Of a stretch of DNA of 64,000 bases, positions 12,001 to 23,615 are shown piece by piece. The position numbers and the translations under genes are program-made. Each line of letters opens with the position of its first letter. Position 1 is the stretch's first letter. Below the pieces are notes generated by a model, which saw nothing but the letters and a program-made list of their open reading frames with translations, had not been told where the DNA came from and did not search any database. Source of the DNA: Linnemannia elongata (taxonomy: Eukaryota; Mortierellomycota; Mortierellomycetes; Mortierellales; Mortierellaceae); contig JAXBDG010000017.1 in NCBI GenBank assembly GCA_036320915.1, positions 682,001 through 746,000 of the forward strand, in the 5' to 3' direction.

Positions 12001-13971
12001 TTACTACCTGACAAATAGATCGTACTTCCTCTCGTTCTCGAGCATCGGTCTATTCATCCTCTCTCAAGCGATTCAGCTTGGAATCAGTATCTGGCTCCAA
12101 CGTTGGACTGAGCGCACGTTCGAAAATCAGTTGGCTAACTTGGGTTTGTTCCTGGGTGTTTATGCTGCCATGGTTGTTGCCTATGCCTCATCGGACGTCT
12201 TGGTCCACTATATTGTCTTTGTCACATCTGGTTTGAGGGCTGCGACGTTATTGCATAATAACCTTTTGGCAAGAATCATTCGTCTCCCCATGCACTTTTT
12301 TGACTCAACTCCGTAAGTCATCCTGATCAACGACAGAAAAAAAAATCACAAGAGAGATGCATGTACTTGAATATTTTTTTCATGTCTAACCACGACTTCC
12401 GTTGTGTTTTCTTGGTGACAAACAGGGTGGGAAGGATCGTGAACCGGTTCTCGACAGACCAGGACACAGTGGACGTCCTCCTCCCACAGGCACTCTCGGA
12501 TTTCTACTACTACACATTCACAGTTCTGGGCACACTCGTCATCATCTCCTTCACACTCCCCATTTTCATCGCAACACTTCCCTTCCTGTTTGGATTCTAT
12601 GTCCTCATCCAAGTCTACTATGTCCGCACTTCACGCGCCATGACTCACGTCCATGCCATAGCGCGGTCCCCGCTCTTCCAGCATTTTAATGAGACCCTTG
12701 CGGGGGTTTCGACTATCAGGGCTATGCGGCAGGAGGCGAGGTTTGTGCAGGAGAATGCGCGCAGGACGGATCGGGCAGCGAATGCGTATTTTGTCACAAC
12801 GGTCGCAAGTCGGTGGTTGCATTTTAGGCTCGAGTGTTTGGGTGCTACAGTGGTTTTAGCCGCTTCGCTGTTGGTGGTACTGGAGACTGTGAGGAGTAAG
12901 GGTGCAGAGTCTGGAGCCGCGTTGGATGGAAAGGCGGGGTTAGCCTTGAATTACGCCCTCACCGCGACTTATGGGATCACGTTCTTGGTCACCTCTGTAA
13001 CCGATCTTCAGAACCGCTTGGTCAGTGTTGAGCGTGTAAAGGAGTACTGTGAAATTCCGACCGAGGCACCGTTGAAGATTGAAGGTGTGGACAAGGATCT
13101 GGAGGATCGGGAGTGGCCCAGGGAGGGTGGGGTTGCGTTCAGGAACTATTCGACCCGATACCGGCAGGGGATGGATTTGGTTCTGAAGAAGGTGTCGTTT
13201 GAGGTACTGCCGGGTGAGAAGGTCGGGATTGTTGGACGAACTGGTGCTGGAAAGTCATCTCTTGCCCTCGCTTTGTTCAGAATCGTCGAGGCTGCTAACA
13301 GTCAGTGGGCTAGGGCTAGCTACAGCACCCGCGCTAACGACATGGACAAAGACACGTCTCAGTCAGCCGCTGATAACCAACTGCTGACTGTCGAAGTTGA
13401 AGAAGACGGTGGATCGATCTGGATCGACGGCATCGACATCTCTACCATGGGTCTCGAACACCTCCGCCAACATTTGGCCATCATCCCTCAAGATCCGACC
13501 CTTTTCGAAGGCACCCTCCGTGAGAACCTCGACCCTTTCTCCCGCTCAACCGACGCCGAGCTTTGGACAGCCCTTGAGCGCGCTCACCTCAAGACCCACA
13601 TCTCTTCCCTCTCTGGTGGACTCTCCTATGAGGTGAACTCGAGCGGGACCAACTTCTCGATCGGTCAACGGTCTTTAATTTGTCTCGCTCGGGCGCTGTT
13701 GCAGAAGTCCAAGATCTTGGTCCTGGACGAAGCCACGGCTGCTGTGGATGTAGAAACGGATGAGTTGATCCAACGGACGATCCGAGAGGAGTTTAAGGAT
13801 CGGACAATTTTGACGATTGCTCATCGGATCAAGACTGTGATGGATTCGGATAAAATATTGGTGTTGGAGAAGGGACGCGTTGAGGAGTATGGGTCTCCAA
13901 GCGAGTTACTGAAAAGAAAGGAGGGGTCGTTATTTTATCAGTTGGCTAAACAGGCTGGTGAAGCCAAGTAG
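9046..13971 (+). CDS. ABCC (MRP-type) ABC transporter I, lacking TMD0
   Basis: Five exons (9046-9081, 9209-9261, 9411-11894, 12019-12312, 12426-13971) give 1470 residues. The first two encode a short Ser/Asn-rich N-terminus (MDNNSSSANMLQ). The lasso/L0 motif follows at once (AYDRANVFSRITFHYIQ), so the usual five-helix TMD0 is absent. A poly-Gly run lies at about residues 105-120. Order: TMD1, NBD1 (Walker A GRVGQGKSS near 591, signature LSGGQKQ near 683, Walker B IYLLDD with Asp instead of the catalytic Glu), TMD2, NBD2 (GRTGAGKSS near 1225, signature FSIGQ, LVLDEATAAVD). This asymmetry is typical of ABCC exporters of glutathione and other conjugates; substrate and membrane are unknown. The intron inside TMD2 (12313-12425, at STPP/VGRI) is shared with gene IV. 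The gene runs opposite to its three paralogues at 36-54 kb. Confidence 0.9.
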
Positions 13972-14949
13972 ACGAAGTAGAGTAAAATCATCAGCCGGAT
14001 CAGACTTTGTGTCTTGTTTTCTGCCAATACTACAATCGATTTTGTTTGTACTCATTCCTCAAAAATCTTGTTTCGCCTGAACTTTCAATGCACAAAGACA
14101 GAAAAAGAGGCCATAGTAAGGTTTTCGCTCCACCCTCTCCATTATTTCTTTTTTCGTAAACACTCTTCCGGCGCTCCTTCGATCGTGTTTACATCCCTTT
14201 GCTTCTTTTCCTCTCGATCGTTTTTTTATTTTTCACTTTATACCTTGTTCTCCGAAGGGAAAAAGAAGGGTAAAGATGAGCTTATGTATTTCTCCACATT
14301 TGAGTACATACAGGATCATACATGCATGGTTCGGTTGGGGCGGGTGTACATTTCGTCGGATCGGGAGAAAACTTTATTCTTTCACGACTGTAGCTTTTTT
14401 TGTTTTGTTTTGTTTGTGTGTTTGTCCGATTGGACGTAAATGTTGACCACTCTCACACGACATGCATAACTCACACGACAAAAAGGGTCCAATCAACATG
14501 CATGATGCGTGTATGGCATACTGAAGAGGGCAGTGAGCAAGTGAGTAAAAATATGAGAAAAGTGAAGAAAGCAGTAAAGAAGGAGAGAGAAGGCAAAGGA
14601 AATGCTTCGTTGTCAGCTGGTCGTTGAAGAAAGTTCTTTGTGTGAGCACCTTCCCTCATTTTTTGTTCCTGAAAAATCAATTACCCGTAGTCAGGCGTCC
14701 TCTTTCATTTCATTTCATGGTTTCCATAGCGCCTCTTTCAAACAAACGAGGGCAAGTGGCAATACCCACTTTACGTTGTGCCTCTTTGCTGCAAAAGCAG
14801 AAGGAAGAAAACCATTCGTTTAGATTCGAAAACCGGATTTTTTTTTTGTTTAGTTTGCGTTTTTCGCCTGCATATTGACGGAGACCGTTGAGGAAAAAAA
14901 AGCGTAGTTTCGATCACTTGTTTTTTTCTTTCCTCTCTTACTCTCCATG
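13972..14949 (+). other. Intergenic region
   Basis: AT-rich sequence with pyrimidine runs and only short unconserved open frames. It holds the 3' flank of ABCC I and the upstream region of phosphatase A. No RNA gene or repeat was recognised. Confidence 0.4.
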
Positions 14950-14956
14950 TATAAAA
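14950..14956 (+). promoter_or_regulatory. TATA box of phosphatase A
   Basis: TATAAAA lies 119 nt before the ACG that aligns with the start codon of the sister gene. The sister has the same motif 132 nt before its ATG. The matched spacing supports both boxes. Confidence 0.6.
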
Positions 14957-15068
14957 TGGAGACCCTCGTTTCTCATACTCACCATTCCCACGTTTTTTCG
15001 TCTTTCTCTACCTCTTTACATCTCTCTCCACTCTCAATCCCTTAGCCTCCCCTTTTCCGCTTCCCACT

Positions 15069-16583
15069 ACGCAAGTGCTTGGAATTTCACTTGGACTGGT
15101 CGCATTGGCCGCCAGCCAGGCTGCTGCTCAGCCCTCAACAAACACGAACGATCTGTACAGTGATTATAATTACTGCCAGGGTATTACACCCATCGCCTAC
15201 AAGACCTACAAGCCCACGGTACAGTACCGCACCTCCTGCCCAGATTTTTTTCTACCAGCCGCAAAAGTTAATTGCACAATCGACATTCCAGCTACTAAAC
15301 ATTCCTTTGCCCTCCCATTTCCCCCCCCCCCCCTCTCCTCTTTTCACCTTCCCTCGCGACATAATTAGAAGGGGGCAACGTTGAACAAGGTGCAGGTGAT
15401 GATGCGCCACGGTGACCGCACACCATCCTACTTCCTCCCAGGTGACAAGACAAACTACAACATCTGCTCCAACCCAGCCGAGATCAGCATCATGGCCAAC
15501 TCCGACGACATCCTAGCTTCTGGCACACCCAACCTCCGCACAAACATCGTCGTGTCCCCAGAAGATAACCTCTACGCATCGACCTACTGGCCTGGAAACT
15601 GTGAAGTCGGGCAACTTACTAACCGGGGCGCCGCACAAACTCGTCAAGTCGGGCAGGACCTTCGTCGTGTCTATGTTGATCAACTCGGGTTCCTGTCGTC
15701 GAGGTTGGATACGGAAGATGTTTATGTCCGGAACACGTATATGACGCGGACAAAGATGACAGCGGAGAATTTCTTGAATGGACTATATCCTCTCAACACT
15801 CGGGCCAAGGACGACGTGATTACGTTGAACACGTACCCATCGCAGATCGAGACCTTGGCGCTGAACACTGTCGTATGCCCGAACCTGACGGCTCTTTACT
15901 CGCTCTTCAAGACTACGACCTACACGGATAAGATCAAGGCTAACTATGCTTTGTTCAGCAAGGTCAACACCATCATGGGATGGAACAAGGTCCCGACTTA
16001 TAATCAGACCTTTAACGGTGATGCCCTTATGCCGAGGTACTGCAACAAATTACCGCTCGGTTGTAGTGCGCAGGATGCGACACAGTGTTTGACGGTTGAA
16101 GAGGTCTTGGAGACGGGTACTTTGAGCTCGTTTATTTACACGGGTTTCTTTCGAGAGTTCCCTCAGGCTGAACTGGCGAAACGTCTTGCGGTGGGGCCGT
16201 TCTTGAAGACTTTTGCGGCTAGTATCCGAACTACCGTCGCTGCTGCAGATGCCACCAACACCCAGCCCGGTCACGGTCACAGTTCCAAGAAGCGCCGCGT
16301 CCGTCCCTTCGAACTTTACTCAGCCCATGACCAATCCCTGGATCAAATCCTCTCCGTGATCGCCGTTCCCTCGACTCCCTGGCCAGCATACGCCGGAACA
16401 TTGATTTTCGAAACCTACAAGACCGCTGACAAGAAGGATGTCATCCGCGTGTTGTACGAAGGAAAGGTTGTCCCTGCGAACTCCAAGTTGAACTGTACCT
16501 TGGATGCTTGCCCTTTGGAGACCTTTTTGAAGTTCATTGAGAGTTATGTCCCTACTGATATCAAGGCTGAGTGTGGCCTTTGA
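15069..16583 (+). CDS. Secreted histidine acid phosphatase A, apparent ACG start
   Basis: Two exons (15069-15218, 15369-16583) give 454 residues if translation begins at ACG. Aligned with phosphatase B, ACG CAA GTG CTT stands where B has ATG CAC GTC CTC. No upstream in-frame ATG was seen. The signal peptide (VLGISLGLVALAASQAAAQ) matches the sister's. The histidine phosphatase branch-2 motif RHGDRTP is at 63-69; its His becomes phosphorylated. The catalytic HD lies in YSAHDQSLDQIL near 370. Paired cysteines and NxT/S sites suit a secreted enzyme. The family hydrolyses phosphomonoesters, sometimes phytate; the substrate is not readable here. The body is intact, so it is probably expressed from a non-AUG start, or a start-codon mutation is recent. 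The intron position matches gene B. Confidence 0.8.
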
Positions 16584-17309
16584 TAGGGTTTTTTTTTTTT
16601 TTTTTTTAGTTAGTTACTCTATTTTTTTTCTTACTTTTGTGCAATGTTCGCGCATACACCAAAATATACCCTTCGCTTTTGTTTTTTCTCTCTCAGCGCA
16701 CAGCCACCCCTTGGTCAATTTTTTTTTTCATGTGTGATGAAAGTGCAGAAAAATATTTTATCCGCGTCGGTTGATGCTGCAATGGCATTCTTCATTCTTG
16801 GATGCGTGACTGAGGTAACAACAAGAAATAGAATAAAAAAAATATGAGCCAAACACATTCCCCAATCCCTTTCTCCCCCCCTCTTCATTCTTCTTTCTTG
16901 ATGCTTCCAAACCCTATCGCGGTTCGAAAACAGTAAGGGAAAAAAAATGTCCGCGAATGGTGGTCAAACCAGCCAGGCACGTTGCCACGCGAATGGACTT
17001 TGATTTCCCTCTTTGGAGCTCTCCAGAAACTTTAATCGAAAGAAAAAGTAAATAACAAAAAATTGTTGTGAACGCGTCCATTGGTTCATGAAGGGAACGT
17101 GCTGATAATGACTGGACAAAAGAGGAGGGAGGTGCAAAAGGGAGCCAAACCTTGGATATAAAGATGAGAAGAAGAAAGAAACAGGAAGATTGAACCCACT
17201 TTTTTTTTTTTTTTTTTTTTTTTGTTCTTGCGGCGAGTTTGACCTTTCAAAGGAATATAAAAAAACCAAACCAAATTAACTCGGTCAAACCCCTGAATGG
17301 ACCATGCAC

Positions 17310-17315
17310 CACGTG
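17310..17315 (+). promoter_or_regulatory. CACGTG E-box upstream of phosphatase B
   Basis: A palindromic E-box 756 nt before the ATG. In ascomycete yeasts Pho4-type bHLH factors bind CACGTG and CACGTT upstream of acid phosphatase genes. Both occur here (the second at 17870-17875), but the motif is short and other copies in the window lie in coding sequence. Confidence 0.25.
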
Positions 17316-17498
17316 TAATAAAAAGGACTTTGTTGGTGACCTTGGTATGCAACACCCGTTTCTCCGGACCAATTGCTTCTTAGCACCGTTTTCTTCTGGG
17401 CAGGAACTCTGATGAGGGTTCAACCGATGTAGCCCTTTCTCTCTTGTGTTCCAGCAACTCTTCCCATTCGATGTTAAAAAATCTGGCGCCTTCATTTC

Positions 17499-17540
<42 letters not shown>

Positions 17541-17869
17541 GGGTTAAATGATTACAAGATTCGCTACTTAACTCTGCTTTATCGCTCCTTTTTGTTTTCT
17601 ACTGGCCCTTCGGTTTCCACCGAGTTAGAATGTTGTAAAAAAACCGGATTGTCAATCCATGAAAACCCTTACTTTTAGAGATGAAGGATTTTTGAAGGAC
17701 GTTATTAAAGTCTCGTCCATTGTCCTTGCTGAACGTGCATGCGTGCAGAAGATTACAGGGGAGGGGGAAGGGCGCTTGCATTTTTGTAGCGTGAGCAATT
17801 AGCAATTATGTTCGCCACACGAACCCTTATTTTTTTTCATACCGCCCATTTCTAGTGGATTATATCCTC

Positions 17870-17875
17870 CACGTT
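17870..17875 (+). promoter_or_regulatory. CACGTT element close to the phosphatase B TATA box
   Basis: Lies 64 nt upstream of the TATA box. It matches the low-affinity Pho4 site type of yeast PHO5. A regulatory role in this fungus is inference. Confidence 0.25.
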
Positions 17876-17938
17876 GCTCCTCCACTTCGAAAGTCGTAGA
17901 CAAACCGGTTTCGCGTCCTCGCCATTTTTCACCCTTCA

Positions 17939-17945
17939 TATAAAA
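17939..17945 (+). promoter_or_regulatory. TATA box of phosphatase B
   Basis: TATAAAA 132 nt before the ATG, at nearly the same spacing as in phosphatase A. Confidence 0.6.
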
Positions 17946-18070
17946 GCTGCCCTAGAAACGCCGACAAAAAATGCCTTCTCCTCATCGACAATCAGTCTTT
18001 CCACTTTCCACTCTTTTTCACAAAACTCCACCTTCGCCCCACCTCTCCCCTCAACATCCCCCCCTCCATC

Positions 18071-19571
18071 ATGCACGTCCTCACTTTCTCCCTTGGACTT
18101 GTTGCTGTCCTCGCTGCCCAGGTTGCCGGTCAATCTGCCCCCGCCAGCAACAATGAAAACATCTATGCCAACTACGACTACTGCCAGGGTGCTAGCCCCA
18201 TCGCCGGCAAAACCTACAAGCCCATTGTAAGTCATACATTCACGGCTAATAATATATAAAGTCATCATGCTGTTATTGTACTTGAAATTGAAAGCCACGA
18301 TTTGGTGATGTGAAACTAAACCACCGTTTATTTTTTTTTCCTTCCTTCCTTGTCTTTTATGTTCTTAGAAAGGAGCGACGTTGCAAAAGGTCCAAGTCCT
18401 GATGCGCCACGGCGACCGTACCCCCTCGACCGTCCTCCCAGGAGACAAGACCAACTACAACATCTGTTCCAACCCCGCAGAATACAACCTCGTCGCCCCG
18501 GCCTCTGCCCACTCCCTCCCTTCCTCAGCTCTCCGCACCAACATCCTCGTCTCCCCCTCCGAAAACCTCTTCGCCTCGGCCTACTGGGGTGGAAACTGTG
18601 AAGTCGGTCAACTCACCAACAAGGGATCTCTTCAAACACGTCAAGTTGGTCAACGCTTGAGGGAGATCTACATCGACCAACTCCATTTCTTGCCAAAGCG
18701 TTTGGACCCAGAAGAATTGTACGTGAGAAACACGTATATCTGGAGGACACGTATGTCGGCCGAGAACTTCTTGGATGGATTCTACCCGCCCCACACCCGT
18801 GATGCCAAGAACGCCGTCATCACCTTGAACACCTACCCTCAGAGCATCGAAACTCTTATCCTGAACCCTACCGCCTGTCCAAAACTCGGTCTGTTGTACC
18901 AATCCTTCTTCAAGACGGCCACTTATGCGAACTTTTTCAAATCCAATTATGCCCTCATGACCAAAGTCAACACCATCCTCGGCGTCACAAAAGTCCCCAC
19001 AGTCAACCAGACTTTGAACGGCGACACAGTGATGCCTAGGTACTGCAACAACCTCCCCCTGGGTTGTAACCCACAAGACCCGACCCAGTGCCTCACAAAG
19101 GAGGATGTGGTTCAGACTATGACCCAGTCGACATTCTTGTACTCGGGTATCTTCAGATACGAGTCCACCGCAGAAGAGATCAAGCGCTTGGCTGTGGGTC
19201 CAATCCTCAAGACCCTCTCCGCCAGTATCCGCTCCACTCAAAAGGCCGCTTCCTCTTCCTCCTCCCACAAGAACAAGCGTCGTGTTCGTCCCTTCGAGTT
19301 ATACTCTGCGCACGACCAATCCTTGGACCAGATTCTAGCCGTGATTGCCGACCCTTCGACCCCCTGGCCCGCCTACGCTTCTTCCGTCATCATCGAGCAG
19401 TGGAAAACCGCTGCCAAGAAGGATGTCATTCGCGTGTTGTATGAAGGAAAGGTTGTCCCTGCAAACCCCAAGTTGAACTGCACCTTGGATGCTTGTCCAT
19501 TGGAGACCTTCTTGGCCTTTATTGAGAGCTATGTCCCCACCAATATTGCCGCCGAGTGCTCTCCTTACTAA
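18071..19571 (+). CDS. Secreted histidine acid phosphatase B
   Basis: Two exons (18071-18226, 18369-19571) give 452 residues. The start ATG opens a clear signal peptide (MHVLTFSLGLVAVLAAQVAG, cleaved near GQS). The branch-2 motif RHGDRTP is at 65-71 and the catalytic HD at about 367-368 in YSAHDQSLDQIL. The stretch VIRVLYEGKVVPAN and the C-terminal CTLDACPLETFL are almost identical to phosphatase A, showing a tandem duplication, while the middle has diverged. The family comprises extracellular or vacuolar acid phosphatases and phytases. Secretion follows from the signal peptide; the substrate is unknown. A KNKRRVRP basic patch precedes the HD motif in both copies. Confidence 0.92.
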
Positions 19572-19685
19572 CACCCCACCCCCAACAACAACAACAACCA
19601 CGCCCCTTGCCTCTGGTAGACTCTTCCTCATATACCCTTCCCCGCCTTCGTACGACATTGCAAAAGTAGTACCCACACTCTCAAA

Positions 19686-19691
19686 AATAAA
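19686..19691 (+). terminator. Poly(A) signal of phosphatase B
   Basis: AATAAA 115 nt after the stop, in the 274-nt space shared with the convergent gene that ends at 19846. Confidence 0.5.
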
Positions 19692-19845
19692 ACTCCAAAA
19701 AAAAACATGCTCGCGTACGATGAATTTTTAATTCTCATAATGCGTCATTTAATTAACTACTACCTAATAGTTTCCTACGAAACCCAATGCAGGTGAGCGC
19801 AAAAAATAGACGTCAAGTAGGGGTGCTGGAGATCCGAAACAAGGC

Positions 19846-22800
19846 TCAGATCTCCTCATGAATGTTCAAATCATTATCGATAAATAGCGGCTCGTCACCG
19901 CAGCTCTCCTCAGGCCCCAGATACATATGTCCACCGCCTGCTCCTGTCGGTTTTGGTCGCAAAGATGTTTGCTGTTGATGATACCGTGGCGCCTTTGAGG
20001 TCGCTCCTCGACGTTGCTGCTGGGCAAGAAACTGTGGTGAGTCGTCTGCAAAGGGGTACGCCGTCCATGTGTTCTGGTAGTTCAGCCATCGCCGCTTCTC
20101 CGAGCCACTGTCTCCTCCAGCATTGAGACCTCCAGCAGCAATACGACCACCAGATTGGTTTGAAAGAGATTGACCGCCGGCTGGCTTCTCAATCATCAGT
20201 CCATCATCATCCTCATCCATTCCCACAGTCGTCGGTCGAAGTGGTCGCAGTCCGCGCTCGTTCTCTTTGACGTTCTTCCAGGCATCCTTCAACACCTTGA
20301 CTCCCTGTTCTTGCTGGACCCCAAATCCCTTTCTCAGCCATTCGCCTTCTACCCGGACCACCACATACACCAAAGGTGGGGTGTTTTCCTTGTCCGCCGA
20401 TCGAGACGATGCTCCTGCGCCAGTGACCGCATTTCCCGAGGGCTTGTAATCCCGCGCCCACCAAATGTCCGTCAATGCTGTGCTGACCCCCCAGTTCTTG
20501 TACTTAAGCCAACCAGCAACGCCGCCACCGCTACTGCCACTACCGTTTCCGCCGCCATTCTGGCCTTCGGTAGGCAAAGTGTCCATCTCGGTAATGGTCA
20601 AAAGCGGGATAGTCACCGGAGTGTTGAGCGGAAAATAGAATGAGTGAATCGTCAAGTGAAGCGAGCTCACAGTGATCTGGTCGTCACTGTAGAGGATCGA
20701 TGGAGGCGGAGGAGGATATCTCGCCATGAACAAAGAGTCAGGTGAGAGTGCAGAAGGTGACAGGGGTGGCGCTGAACTTGTGCCATGCCCGTGTTTCACA
20801 TCCAAGGCCTTGTCGTGTTCAGGCGCAAGAGGTTTTGGGGTCTGTTTTCGAGTCTGGACTGGTGCCTGTGGCTGTTCCTGCTTTGGCTGTGATTGTGGCT
20901 CTGGCTGTGGTTGCGGCGGTTGATGTGCAGGTTGTTTCAGCTTGGGATGATCCTGCTTTTGAAAGTCCAGCTTCGACTGCTTCGGCAGCTGCTGCTGCAG
21001 TGGTGGTTTCTGCTGCAGCTCTTGCTGTTGCTGTTGAGGCTCTGTCATAGTCTGTTTAAGGGGAGCAACCTGTTTCGGGGGTGCCTGGACGACGGGTTCA
21101 ACCACCTTCCTTGAAGCCGCTTTCGCAGTAGGAATGACCACAGGAGGTGGAGGGATTGCTGCCTGGTAAAAGTCGTCGTCATCGTCATCCCAGGGTGAAG
21201 AAGGAAACTGAGACGGTGCCTGCACAGGTGGGGGGACAAATGAAGGGGCTGGCGGAGAATGGTTGGTGTCCTGCCGCGACACATGACGTGATCCTACAGC
21301 CGGCAGTGGTGGGGATTGTGGCATCGATATAGATACTGACGAGCGAGAAGTAGGCTGCTGCTCCTGAGGTTGAAACTCGCGCGGCAGAGAATGGTAGGTT
21401 GACTGCTGCTGCTCCTGTTGCTGCTCCTGTTGCTGCTCCTGTCGCTGGGCTTGAGCTTGCTGTAACTGCTGCTGCAAGTTTTGTTGCTGTTGTAATGGTG
21501 GTGGCGGTGGCGGAGGCAAGAAAGACTGTTGCGGCTGCGACGGCTGCGGCTGAGATGGCTGCTGGGGAGGTCGTTGAGGCGCCACGATAGAGTCAACCCT
21601 CGCGCTAGTATTTTGCGTTGGCAGTGGAGTAGGTGTGGGGTGCTGAGGTAGATTTAAGATTCTCGCTGGCATTTTGGGGGCTGGCTTTGCGGGAGCAGTT
21701 AAAGGCGCAAGAGAGGGAGATTCACTTGGTGAGGATGCTGTCGAGGACATGTTGCTGGACGAAGTAGACCGGGAGGACGACTTTGATGTCGCCTGTCCAG
21801 CGGATGATACTGCTGATGATGCCAGTGTTGATGTGGAAGATTTCGACGAGGTGACCGAGGCAGATATGGGCACGGCTGCATCACTCTTCTTGCGAGAACT
21901 GGTAAACGAGGTGGTCGACGTAGTGAGAGACGATGAAGGTCTAGGCTCCGAGCCTTTGTTCGATACAAATACATCCGCTAATGCCGATAATGGTGACGAT
22001 GATGACGATACTGTCTCCAGAGGCGATCCTGTGTCCTTGATGGTGGAGGACGGAGTGTTGCTGCTCTGAGAAAGCTTCCTGGCTGGAGTCGTCTTTCTGG
22101 CGGTGGTATTTCGCCCAAATGCCGAGTAGTCCGCCGGAATAGAGGGAAAGGACGGAAGGGGAGCGTTCGATCCTAGATGAGCAAATGATCCCGAAGGGGA
22201 TGTGCGAGAGGAGCTCGATGTAGAGCGTGTTGGAGAGATACTGTCCAAAGAGCTAAAAAAATCAAGAGAGCTGTCATGATGCTGCTGCTGTTGCAAGAGC
22301 TGCTGGTGTGTATGTGTTTGTCTCTGCGACGGCGGCGGTGGTGGTGGAGGTTGTTGTTGCTGTTGCTGTTGTTGTTGCTGCTTATGCTGAGGTATCTGCC
22401 TCTCCCGAACCAAAGTCGCTTTGGCAATTGGTCGCGAAGGGGTTGCTGAAAATCCCAGGGTGGGTTGAAAGATATCGTCCAACATTCCAAGCGATGACGA
22501 CTCTTGTGGTTGAGGTGTCTGCAATGGTGTAACGACGGCTTTCCTGGGTTCTCGTCCGATGGTAGAGGAAGAACTCTTCTTGAAGCGGTCAGTGTTTCCA
22601 AAGTCGACAAAGAAGGGCTTGGAGTCTGCATCGGTCGTCATTAATGGGTCGTCGCTGGCGGCTAAGATGCTGGATATGTTGTGACCAGGCATTGACGCTA
22701 TTGGATCAAACTTGGACTCTGCTCGGTCGGGCTTGGCAGGCGTCAAGGGGGTGGACTTGGCCACAGATGATTTAGCGTTTGTACCACCACTATGGCCCCT

Positions 22801-22993
22801 GCCAACATTGTTGTTGTTGCTGCTGATATTGCTGTGGTCACTGGTATTGGTACTGTTGTTGCCCGCACTTGAGCCTGCCGAGAATCCTGCGCCAAGAGGC
22901 CCGACCAAGTCGAAGTCGGCATCGAACAAGAACGACTGGTGCTGGTAGGGTTGTTGCTGTTGCTGCTGCTGATATTGGTGGTTAACATGATTA

Positions 22994-23027
<34 letters not shown>

Positions 23028-23124
23028 GAGGTTGGGGTTGCTGTGGTTGTTGGAGCTGTGGGGGGAATCGTTGAGGTCGTCTGACGGAGGACCGAATAGT
23101 CTCGGAGGGCAGTCTAGTGGTCAT
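19846..23124 (-). CDS. Large Gln/Pro/Ser-rich protein with small conserved C-terminal domain
   Basis: A single uninterrupted frame of 1092 residues beginning MTTRLPSETIRSS. About the first 800 residues are low complexity: poly-Gln runs (near 25-60, 250 and 560-600), Pro runs, and long Ser/Thr tracts. These suggest an intrinsically disordered scaffold or adaptor. A short motif SSPWDDDDDDFYQAA lies near 640. From about 800 a structured part begins: SILYSDDQITVSSLHLTIHS, then YFPLNTPVTIPLLTI, WGVSTALTDIWWARDYKP and VYVVVRVEGEWLRKGFGV. This resembles a small PH-like beta domain found as a stand-alone protein in other organisms; that is recalled from pattern and not verified. Function is unknown. 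It converges on phosphatase B and has a 2.7-kb upstream region shared with the S28 peptidase gene. Confidence 0.8.
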
Positions 23125-23486
23125 GCTGTGTAGAGGAAGGGAAGAAATGGAGTGTGGGGTAATGACGACGCGAAGAAGAAAAGAAAGTTGAGGTTAAGAA
23201 GGGTTGATAGATAGACGGTCAACTTGAGTGCTGAGTAATAGTAAGGTAAGATAGAGAATGCTCGAGAAGGATGGAGAAAAAGAGGAAGGAAGAAAGAGCA
23301 AGTGGGGTGGGTATGTGTATTTGGCGCAGCGCAGTCAACCTTGGGTAGAGTGAAAGGAAGGATGTAATAAAGTGACGACAGTATTGTGAGAACAAGGACA
23401 GGTGAGGATACGCAAGGGAGAGCTGTGTTTTACGTTAAGCTTGGGTTCTTGTCGTTGGGTTGGGCTAGTGGGTTGGTTGTTGAGTA

Positions 23487-23533
23487 AGGAGGAGGAGGAG
23501 GAGGAGGAGGAGGAGGAGGAAGAAGAGAGTGAA

Positions 23534-23612
<79 letters not shown>
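23487..23612 (+). repeat. Compound microsatellite (GGA)n then (GA)n
   Basis: GGA triplets from 23487 to about 23520 are followed by an almost perfect GA dinucleotide run from about 23535 to 23612. The position is 0.4-0.5 kb upstream of the Gln-rich gene. Confidence 0.95.

Positions 23613-23615
<3 letters not shown>

Larger units (their letters stand above)
16584..17938 (+). other. Intergenic region between the phosphatases, with long poly-T runs
   Basis: No gene was recognised. Poly-T runs lie at 17200-17223 (24 nt) and 17501-17538 (38 nt). CACGTG occurs at 17310 and CACGTT at 17870. Confidence 0.5.

Noticed and set aside
21674..22069. Plus-strand frames inside the Gln-rich gene
   Set aside because: Their acidic or Val/Ala-rich composition is the mirror of Ser- and Gln-codon runs on the other strand.
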